From assembly GCA_001872925.1 (NCBI GenBank), contig MNYD01000153.1:1-11581 (forward strand): a stretch of DNA of 11,581 bases, given 5' to 3'. Position numbers and translations under genes: made by a program. The stretch is from Dehalococcoidia bacterium CG2_30_46_19 (GTDB lineage Bacteria; Chloroflexota; Dehalococcoidia; GIF9; AB-539-J10). Below are positions 6,506-11,581 of this stretch, piece by piece. Each line of letters begins with the position of its first letter. Positions within the stretch are counted from its first letter, which is position 1. The notes beneath the pieces are model-generated. The model had not been told where the DNA came from. It did no database searches and saw nothing but the letters and a program-made list of their open reading frames with translations.

Positions 6506-7168
6506 ATGACTCAAACGCTTAAGCTCAAAAAATACATCACAATTCAAGGCAAGCTTATCTGCAAAACCGGCCTGCGTATCGGGGGTTCAAAGGAAGAGTT
6601 AGAAATAGGGGGGCTAGACAATCCCATAATTCGGGACCCTGTTGACGAGCTTCCCTATATCCCTGGTTCCTCAATCAAGGGAAAGCTGCGGTCACTGCTG
6701 GAATATAAATACAATCGAGTGGCACCCAACGGGAATCCCTGTGGTTGTGGCAAGCCACTAGATGAATGTCCTGTGTGTACCATTTTCGGACCACACATGA
6801 AGCCGACACATGATCTAGGTCCATCACGACTCATCGTTCGTGACTGCTTACTATCTGAGGAATCAAGGGCAAATCTGGCCAGGCTGGAGAAGCAAGGTCT
6901 CGGATACTCTGAACTGAAGACTGAGAACATTATTGATCGCCGCACAGGCACAGCAAGGGCAGGTGGGCTACGCACAATGGAAAGAGTTCCCAAAGGAACA
7001 GAGTTTAACTTGAATATCTCTGTGCGTGTCTTTGAACAGGACGACGAAGCCAAAATGGTTGGCTATGTCAAAGAAGCCTTGGAATTATTGCAAAAGGACT
7101 ATTTGGGAGGCTCAGGAACTAGAGGCTACGGTTGGGTGGAAGTGCAGTATGAAGTGGTACCGGATTAA
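6506..7168 (+). CDS. csm3: Type III-A backbone RAMP subunit Csm3 (target RNA ribonuclease)
   Basis: Csm3 is the repeated Cas7-like backbone subunit that binds crRNA and cuts target RNA at 6-nt intervals. The protein is 220 residues, the usual size. D38 in GGLDNPIIRDP is the expected catalytic aspartate, so target-RNA cleavage should be retained. YIPGSSIKGKLRSLLE (51-66) is the RAMP signature after strand 1. Cysteines C79, C81, C88 and C91 suggest a zinc site, common in this family. GGSGTRGYGWVEV (201-213) is the C-terminal glycine-rich loop. AAGGAGGTGA (6493-6502) gives an excellent ribosome binding site that lies in the last codons and stop of csm2, with ATG four bases later. Its 3' end overlaps csm4 by 20 nt. 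Confidence 0.97.
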   Translation: MTQTLKLKKYITIQGKLICKTGLRIGGSKEELEIGGLDNPIIRDPVDELPYIPGSSIKGKLRSLLEYKYNRVAPNGNPCGCGKPLDECPVCTIFGPHMKPTHDLGPSRLIVRDCLLSEESRANLARLEKQGLGYSELKTENIIDRRTGTARAGGLRTMERVPKGTEFNLNISVRVFEQDDEAKMVGYVKEALELLQKDYLGGSGTRGYGWVEVQYEVVPD

Positions 7169-8063
7169 ATTTAAGGCAAAGTCCTGGCTTTCCTCAGATT
7201 GGCAGGCGGATACCATCTGGGGGCACCTGTGCTGGGAGATGAAGCATCTCTACGGTGAGCAAAAGCTTGTTGATTTCAGCGCCTCCTATAACACGCAACA
7301 GCCACCATTACTCGTCTCCAACGGATTTCCTGATGATTTGCTGCCTCGCCCCATCTTGCCCCAGGTACCACTAGATTCAAAAGCAGAATTGGCTCAGCAA
7401 AAAGAGCAATTGAAGAGACAGAAAGATGCTAAGAAGGTAACTTACCTTAATCACGAAGAGTTCGACAGGGTGCTCAGGGGAGGAATCATCTATCCTTCTT
7501 CAAAAGCAGAAGTCAGGCGAAGAGTCACTCTCAAGAATCAAATCAACCGCATTACAAATACTACCAGCGCTGGGGAAGGTACTTTATACAGCTTCGAAGA
7601 ATATCACTGCGACGCCATCACCATCTATACCAAGATAGCTGATGGGTTCAAAGATACGGCGCAGGAACTCTTTAAGCACCTGACGAAAGCAGGCTATGGC
7701 AAGCGAAAATCAGTAGGCTATGGCTGGCTGGAGATGCTTGATTTTGAGCCTTTCTCAGGCTTTGCTTCTCCAGCGGATGCCAACGCATTCGTGAGCTTGT
7801 CTAACTTCGTTCCCGCTGAAGGTGATCCGGTACAGGGCTACTGGAAGGTGCTTATCAAGTACGGGAAACTAGGTGAAGAATATGCCAGCTCAGCCAATCC
7901 CTTCAAGAAACCTCTTCTGATGTTCGCTGCTGGCTCAGTCTTCCGCGACTTTCCGGTCCATGATTATTATGGGAGGCTAGTTGCTGGATTGAGTCCTTCG
8001 CATCAAGAGGCTGTTCAATACGGCTTTGCTCTGCCGGTGCCTATGAAGCTTGCCGGAGAATGA
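7149..8063 (+). CDS. csm4: Type III-A subunit Csm4 (Cas5-like RAMP)
   Basis: Csm4 sits at the base of the complex, binds the 5' tag of the crRNA and anchors Cas10. The start is ATG 7149, giving 304 residues. The N-terminus KWYRIKFKAKSWLSSDWQAD followed by TIWGHLCWEM is the typical Csm4 opening. Longer upstream reading of this frame only overlaps csm3 and adds unrelated residues. The family glycine-rich loop is GYGKRKSVGYGWLEM near residue 189. A lysine/glutamine-rich helix (about residues 77-95) precedes an Arg-rich stretch, EVRRRVTLKNQINR, which could contact RNA. The gene overlaps csm3 by 20 nt, and its stop is one base before the next ATG. In ordinary III-A operons csm5 would follow, but here a CARF-HEPN gene does. 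Confidence 0.93.
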   Translation: MKWYRIKFKAKSWLSSDWQADTIWGHLCWEMKHLYGEQKLVDFSASYNTQQPPLLVSNGFPDDLLPRPILPQVPLDSKAELAQQKEQLKRQKDAKKVTYLNHEEFDRVLRGGIIYPSSKAEVRRRVTLKNQINRITNTTSAGEGTLYSFEEYHCDAITIYTKIADGFKDTAQELFKHLTKAGYGKRKSVGYGWLEMLDFEPFSGFASPADANAFVSLSNFVPAEGDPVQGYWKVLIKYGKLGEEYASSANPFKKPLLMFAAGSVFRDFPVHDYYGRLVAGLSPSHQEAVQYGFALPVPMKLAGE

Positions 8064-8064
8064 C

Positions 8065-9342
8065 ATGAAGATTCTGGTAGCAACCGTGGGCGGAAGTCCG
8101 CAATCCATCATTACCTCCATCACTCAAAGTAAACCGGATAGAATTTATTTCCTTTGCTCACAACAAAGCAAAAGAGAGCTTGATGGTATATGTAATAAAG
8201 CAAAAGTAGCAGACATGCCTTATGAGAGTGAAATCATCAATGGCATAGATGACCTTAATGAATGTTATGCTTGCGGACTTAAGCTACTTGATAGCCTTAG
8301 AAATGAATTCCCCGATGCCGAGATAATCGCTGATTACACCGGCGGCACCAAATCCATGGGCGCTGGTCTGGCTGCGGCAGCGCTGGATGTGAAGGGAATA
8401 AGGCTTGGTTTGGTGACTGGTTCTCGCTTCGATCTGAAACAGGTTACCGATGGCACACAGAGTTTGCGCACCAGCCAAGCCGTAGGTATCCAACTGGAGC
8501 GGCGGCTACAAACCATCTCTAATTGCTTCAAGACTTTTGACTACCCCACAGCCATAAGCTGGCTGGAGGAAACCTTGCAGCTCCCAGATGTCGACTCCGA
8601 GAAAACAGTCATGCTCCAGAGGTGGCTTACCCTGGCCAGAGCCTTAGACAACTGGGATAAGTTTGACCATACTTCAGCCTGGAATCTTCTCCATAATTAT
8701 AGAGCCAGATATACTAAGTTAGTCATGTTCCTTGAAGTAGTAGTCTGGAGTCGTAAGAAACTGGATCCAGATTTCGCGAAGCAGGAATTGCCAAGGTTAT
8801 CGGCATCACCAAAAGGACATGGTTACGAAGTGATAGAAGACCTGTTCCTTAATGCTCAGCGGTGTGCTGCTCAGCATAGATTCGACGATGCCGTAGCCAG
8901 GCTTTATCGAGCATTGGAGCTACTGGCTCAAGCCCGCCTCAGACTTGGATATAGTATTGATACTGGGGATCTTTCTTTGAAGCTATTGCCTCAGGAGCTA
9001 CAAGGAGAATATCGCAAATTGGCTGATTCAAAAGGCAAAATTAAGCTGCCACTCACTCCAGCTTTTGACCTCTTAGCAAAGCTAACTGATTTCTATACCG
9101 AACCACTTGGCACCCTGTACAAGCAATATCGAGGCCAATTGAGGGATTTCCTCTCAATTCGCAACCAATCGCTTTTGGCCCACGGATTGACTCCTGTCCA
9201 GTCCGAAGATTACGACAAGGCAAATTCATTTTTCGTTTCCCTCATAGATGGGGCATTTGAAGCGCTGAATTTGAAGCCTTATGCTCTCAGGACTCAATTC
9301 CCTACTGGTCCAGAAGGAGATGGCTCATGCCACATGTCGTAG
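8065..9342 (+). CDS. CARF-HEPN cOA-activated ribonuclease, Csm6-like (TIGR02710-type)
   Basis: This 425-residue protein joins an N-terminal CARF sensor with a C-terminal HEPN domain. CARF features are VATVGGSPQSII (5-16) and the ligand-loop motif DYTGGTKSMGAGLAAAAL (90-107), both typical of cyclic oligoadenylate sensors. A helical middle region follows, then NAQRCAAQHRFDDAVARLYRA and a HEPN motif R366-N-Q-S-L-L-A-H373 (R-X6-H). It should cut RNA when bound to cOA made by Cas10. The overall style matches the TIGR02710 group rather than canonical Csm6, an assignment from memory. GGAG (8054-8057) sits seven bases before ATG 8065; a TTG at 8050 is less likely. It lies in the csm5 slot and overlaps cas6 by 16 nt, an odd position for an ancillary gene. 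Confidence 0.9.
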   Translation: MKILVATVGGSPQSIITSITQSKPDRIYFLCSQQSKRELDGICNKAKVADMPYESEIINGIDDLNECYACGLKLLDSLRNEFPDAEIIADYTGGTKSMGAGLAAAALDVKGIRLGLVTGSRFDLKQVTDGTQSLRTSQAVGIQLERRLQTISNCFKTFDYPTAISWLEETLQLPDVDSEKTVMLQRWLTLARALDNWDKFDHTSAWNLLHNYRARYTKLVMFLEVVVWSRKKLDPDFAKQELPRLSASPKGHGYEVIEDLFLNAQRCAAQHRFDDAVARLYRALELLAQARLRLGYSIDTGDLSLKLLPQELQGEYRKLADSKGKIKLPLTPAFDLLAKLTDFYTEPLGTLYKQYRGQLRDFLSIRNQSLLAHGLTPVQSEDYDKANSFFVSLIDGAFEALNLKPYALRTQFPTGPEGDGSCHMS

Positions 9343-10124
9343 AACTAAGACTCCTCTCCCTGGATAATAACCCCTTGCCAACCACATTAGGGTACAACTC
9401 TTACGCCTTGTTTCTCAACATTCTGAGGAACTCTTGTCCAGAATTTGCTTCAGAGTTACACGAAACAGATGGCCCGAAGCCATTTACCACTGCCACCATT
9501 CTGCCTGGTTATCAAAAAAAGATGAGCTCAATTCCCGAAACCCAGAGGCAGCTCCTTCTGCGTCTTACTTTTCTCACCGATGAAGTATTCGCACAGTTCC
9601 TGAAATCCGCTCTGGAATGGGACAACAGGGAGCTCCAGCTAGGTTCTGCCCGGTTCAAGGTAGAGCAGGTTCACCTGGTTGATATGGATAAGCCACAGAA
9701 GAATTTCTGTAGTTATGAAGAGTTACTGTCTGCGGCTACGTTAGAACACAATATAGCTTTGCATTTTCTCAGCCCAACCGCCTTCCGCTCTGAAGGCAAA
9801 AGAAACGTGCTTTTCCCTGAGCCAGAGCTGGTTTTTGGTAGCCTCCTTAATCGCTGGAATGCTTTCTCCCCTGCCAAATTGAGCACCGAGTTGCAGCAAT
9901 GCTTTAGTTCGCAAATTCTTTTGGCTCGCTATAAATTGGAGACTGGAATGCTCAATTTCGGCAATTATCAAGAGACCGGTTTTACCGGACGAAGTAGCTT
10001 TATTCTGGATGATAAACTCTCAGAACAACAATCGAGGGCAATCAATGCCTTGGCTGATTTTGCCCTTTATGGCGGGGTGGGCGCTAAAACTACCATGGGA
10101 ATGGGGCAAACTCGGAGACTCTGA
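9327..10124 (+). CDS. cas6: CRISPR RNA processing endoribonuclease Cas6
   Basis: Cas6 cuts the array transcript within each repeat, leaving the 8-nt 5' tag used by the Csm complex. The protein is 265 residues. Family signs are the early LHETDGPKPFTTATILPG segment (about 44-61), SPTAFRSEGKRNVLFPEPELVFGSLLNRWNAFS (about 148-180), then GFTGRSSFIL, and a C-terminal Gly-rich loop, YGGVGAKTTMGMGQ. The RNA-binding and catalytic residues vary between Cas6 proteins and cannot be fixed by eye; H140 and nearby residues are possible. AAGGAGA (9314-9320) lies before ATG 9327, inside the end of the CARF-HEPN gene. The neighbouring repeat has a hairpin suited to Cas6, with the expected cut giving ATTGAAAC. 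The N-terminus lacks Csm5-type motifs, so this gene does not replace csm5. Confidence 0.95.
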   Translation: MPHVVELRLLSLDNNPLPTTLGYNSYALFLNILRNSCPEFASELHETDGPKPFTTATILPGYQKKMSSIPETQRQLLLRLTFLTDEVFAQFLKSALEWDNRELQLGSARFKVEQVHLVDMDKPQKNFCSYEELLSAATLEHNIALHFLSPTAFRSEGKRNVLFPEPELVFGSLLNRWNAFSPAKLSTELQQCFSSQILLARYKLETGMLNFGNYQETGFTGRSSFILDDKLSEQQSRAINALADFALYGGVGAKTTMGMGQTRRL

Positions 10125-10127
10125 ACA

Positions 10128-11132
10128 ATGCCGGTACTTTATCTCACGGAACAAGGCTCCACTCTGAGGAAAGACGGTAACCGTCTAATAGTAAGCAAAG
10201 ATGGTCAAGTGCTCCAGGAATTTCCCACTATAAAGGTAGAGCAGGTAATCGTCTTTGGTAATGTAAATCTCACCACTCCTGTCATTCATTACCTGTTTCA
10301 CGAGGGCATAGATTGCGTTTTCTGTTCCAGCTATGGAAGATATCATGGGCGTCTCTTTTCTACTGAGTCTAAGTTTGGTTTGCTCCGTCAAATTCAGCTT
10401 CAGGCTGCAGCCGAACCTGCCATCAGATTAAGCATAACCAGAGAGATAGCTCGAGGAAAGCTTTTGAATCAACGCACTCTCCTCCTTCGTCACCTCAGGG
10501 AAACGGGGCGAATTGAGCTTAAGTCCGCTGCGGAAGGCATCCAACAATGCCTGGATAATCTGGACAAGTCTAACGAGGTTGCAATTCTTCGGGGCTTAGA
10601 AGGATATGCCAGCAATCTTTACTATGGTGCCTTCAAAGAGCTTCTCAAACAGGATATGGGTTTTGTAAGCCGGGCAAGACGACCTCCCACCGACCCGGTA
10701 AACTCACTTCTCAGTTTTGGCTATACCCTCTTGGTTTATGGAGTACAAGCCGCAGTTCATATCGTGGGGCTTGACCCCTTTATAGGCTTCTTTCATGCCA
10801 CAAAGTATTCCCGCCCTAGCTTAGTGTTAGACCTTATGGAGGAATTTAGAGCCATCGTTGTAGATTCAGTGGTACTCCGTGCCATCAATACTCACGCTAT
10901 CACAATAAAGGATTTTGAGCCACCTCAGGAATCCAGAAGAGGTGTTTTTCTCACCCAAGAGGGAATAAAGAAATTCATCCATCATTATGAAGAAAGGGTG
11001 CAAACCGAAGTAACTCACCCACTGGACAAAGTCAAAGTTAGTTACCGACGCTGTTTTGAATTACAGGCAAGGCACCTGGAGAGAACCATTTTGGGTAAAG
11101 AGCCAAGATATCAACCTTTCTTAATCAAATAG
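10128..11132 (+). CDS. cas1: CRISPR integrase Cas1
   Basis: Cas1 is the integrase that, with Cas2, inserts new spacers at the leader end of the array. The 334-residue product is full length. The N-terminal beta domain begins VLYLTEQGSTLRKDGNRL, and the helical domain follows. The metal-binding catalytic residues are present: E158 in RGLEGYAS, H223 in FFHATKYSRPSL, and D235/E238 in LDLMEEFR. So the enzyme should be active. It starts three bases after the cas6 stop, with no strong ribosome binding site, and ends one base before cas2. No reverse transcriptase fusion is present, so capture from DNA is expected. No cas4 is seen in the window. Type III loci often lack their own Cas1-Cas2, so this one is self-contained. 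Confidence 0.98.
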   Translation: MPVLYLTEQGSTLRKDGNRLIVSKDGQVLQEFPTIKVEQVIVFGNVNLTTPVIHYLFHEGIDCVFCSSYGRYHGRLFSTESKFGLLRQIQLQAAAEPAIRLSITREIARGKLLNQRTLLLRHLRETGRIELKSAAEGIQQCLDNLDKSNEVAILRGLEGYASNLYYGAFKELLKQDMGFVSRARRPPTDPVNSLLSFGYTLLVYGVQAAVHIVGLDPFIGFFHATKYSRPSLVLDLMEEFRAIVVDSVVLRAINTHAITIKDFEPPQESRRGVFLTQEGIKKFIHHYEERVQTEVTHPLDKVKVSYRRCFELQARHLERTILGKEPRYQPFLIK

Positions 11133-11133
11133 T

Positions 11134-11406
11134 ATGCTGGTAGTTGTTTGCTACGATATCCCTGACGATAAGCGAAGAAATAAAGCAAGCAATATTCTTA
11201 AAGGCTTCGGCACAAGAGTACAAAGAAGCGTATTTGAGTGCGATATAACATCGATTCAGTTCGATAAACTAAAGGAAAACCTGAAAAGGGTAATAGAAGA
11301 AGGGGATGGGTTACGTTACTACATTCTTTGTTCCAACTGCATTGAAAAGATAGAAGTTGTGCAAGGGATGCCTGTAACTAAGACTCAGCTTTACTTTGCA
11401 GTGTGA
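11134..11406 (+). CDS. cas2: CRISPR adaptation protein Cas2
   Basis: Cas2 dimerises and bridges two Cas1 dimers, setting spacer length in the integration complex. The 90-residue product starts MLVVVCYDIPDDKRRNK, the canonical ferredoxin-like opening strand with D8 at the position of the family's metal-binding aspartate. GFGTRVQRSVFECDI and the later YYILCSNC strand complete the fold. It is slightly shorter than some Cas2 proteins but within range. The ATG at 11134 follows the cas1 TAG (11130-11132) by one base, and GTGTGA ends it. It is the last gene of the operon; the leader and array follow directly, so its 3' end probably runs into array transcription. Confidence 0.97.
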   Translation: MLVVVCYDIPDDKRRNKASNILKGFGTRVQRSVFECDITSIQFDKLKENLKRVIEEGDGLRYYILCSNCIEKIEVVQGMPVTKTQLYFAV

Positions 11407-11510
11407 GGATTCTCGGAATACAGAATTGTTTGAAACAAGCCGCTTTCGCGGATATAATAGAAAGTGAGCCAGCGGCCCTCGGGAAACAAAGCTACACCTG
11501 AACGCAAGGG
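11407..11510 (+). other. CRISPR leader
   Basis: This is the ~104 bp between the cas2 stop and the first repeat. It contains the leader promoter described at 11430-11458, and its transcribed part is GC-rich around AGCGGCCCTCGGG (11471-11483). GCCGCT (11439-11444) and AGCGGC (11471-11476) are inverted with respect to each other. The leader is expected to hold the signal that directs Cas1-Cas2 to the first repeat. Its right boundary depends on the exact repeat length, which cannot be set from one copy. Confidence 0.6.
11430..11458 (+). promoter_or_regulatory. CRISPR leader promoter
   Basis: TTGAAA (11430-11435) and TATAAT (11453-11458) are separated by exactly 17 bp, with 5/6 and 6/6 matches to the consensus. 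Transcription would begin near 11465 and run into the array. The spacer between the boxes carries a short inverted repeat, CCGC-TTTC-GCGG (11440-11451), that could be a regulatory site. This promoter is stronger by sequence than that of the cas operon. Confidence 0.8.
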
Positions 11511-11581
11511 GGAAAAGAGAACTAATCCTCGAAAGGGGATTGAAACTTTAATTTCCGAGCCTGTGCAATCAGATTCGCCCT
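11511..11581 (+). CRISPR. First repeat of a CRISPR array and start of its first spacer (cut by window end)
   Basis: Only one repeat copy is visible, so the call rests on position and form. It ends in ATTGAAAC (11539-11546), the typical type III 8-nt crRNA tag. Before this, AATCCTC (11524-11530) pairs with GGGGATT (11535-11541), with one T-G wobble, around a GAAA tetraloop, a natural Cas6 substrate. The sequence follows a leader next to cas1-cas2. Taking 36 nt, a usual length for such repeats, places the 5' end at 11511; that boundary is a guess. The 35 bases from 11547 onward would be the newest spacer, complete or nearly so. Confidence 0.8.

Noticed and set aside
7026..7148. Longer N-terminus for Csm4
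   Set aside because: This part only re-reads csm3 in another frame; the family N-terminus begins at ATG 7149.
9327..10124. Possibility that this RAMP is Csm5
   Set aside because: The HETDGPKPFT, SPTAFR...LVFGSLLNRWNAF and GVGAKTTMGMGQ segments are those of Cas6, and no Csm5 opening motif is present.

Overview
The window is a bacterial chromosomal segment. All supported genes lie on the + strand. It has two parts: a set of unrelated housekeeping or orphan genes separated by repeat-rich spacers (1-3243), and a compact type III-A (Csm) CRISPR-Cas locus with its own adaptation genes, leader and the start of an array (about 3570-11581). The organism cannot be named from the sequence. The dispersed repeats (the 'GTCATTGCGAGCGAAGCGAAGCAATC' class, and a 52-bp TGTAGTTGCC...GGCAACTACA palindrome), the AT-rich minisatellite-like spacers and the gene styles remind me of environmental Chloroflexota (Dehalococcoidia) genomes. 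That is a weak impression.

Part 1. A truncated polytopic membrane protein (2-340) is followed by a NYN-domain (PIN-like nuclease fold) protein at 430-930. A structured hairpin lies directly at the 3' end of the NYN gene. A 395-bp non-coding stretch then holds REP-like repeats that run up to a methionine sulfoxide reductase pair, msrB-msrA, with a 4-nt GTGA overlap. The msrB start is unusual: the best Shine-Dalgarno points to an ATT codon. The roughly 400-bp spacer after msrA contains hairpins, a palindromic element and AT-rich direct repeats. It ends at a lipoprotein FKBP/SlyD-type prolyl isomerase (2734-3243).

Part 2. After a 357-bp gap, an extended -10 promoter (TGC-TATAAT) sits so close to the cas10 ATG that the transcript is probably leaderless. 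The order is cas10/csm1 (HD and GGDD motifs intact), csm2, csm3 (catalytic Asp present), csm4, a CARF-HEPN protein resembling the TIGR02710/Csm6-like group, cas6, cas1, cas2, leader, first repeat and first spacer. Spacings are a few bases or short overlaps, so this reads as one operon. By homology, Cas6 would process the array transcript. The Csm complex would bind crRNA and cut target RNA through Csm3, and Cas10 would cut DNA and make cyclic oligoadenylate. That signal would be read by the CARF-HEPN ribonuclease. Cas1-Cas2 would add spacers.

The most notable features are the absence of csm5 (its slot is taken by the CARF-HEPN gene), an inverted repeat bracketing the leaderless cas10 promoter, and a near-consensus leader promoter (TTGAAA-17-TATAAT) driving an array whose repeat folds around a GAAA tetraloop and ends in ATTGAAAC. 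I see no system outside known families. The novelty here is in architecture and control.
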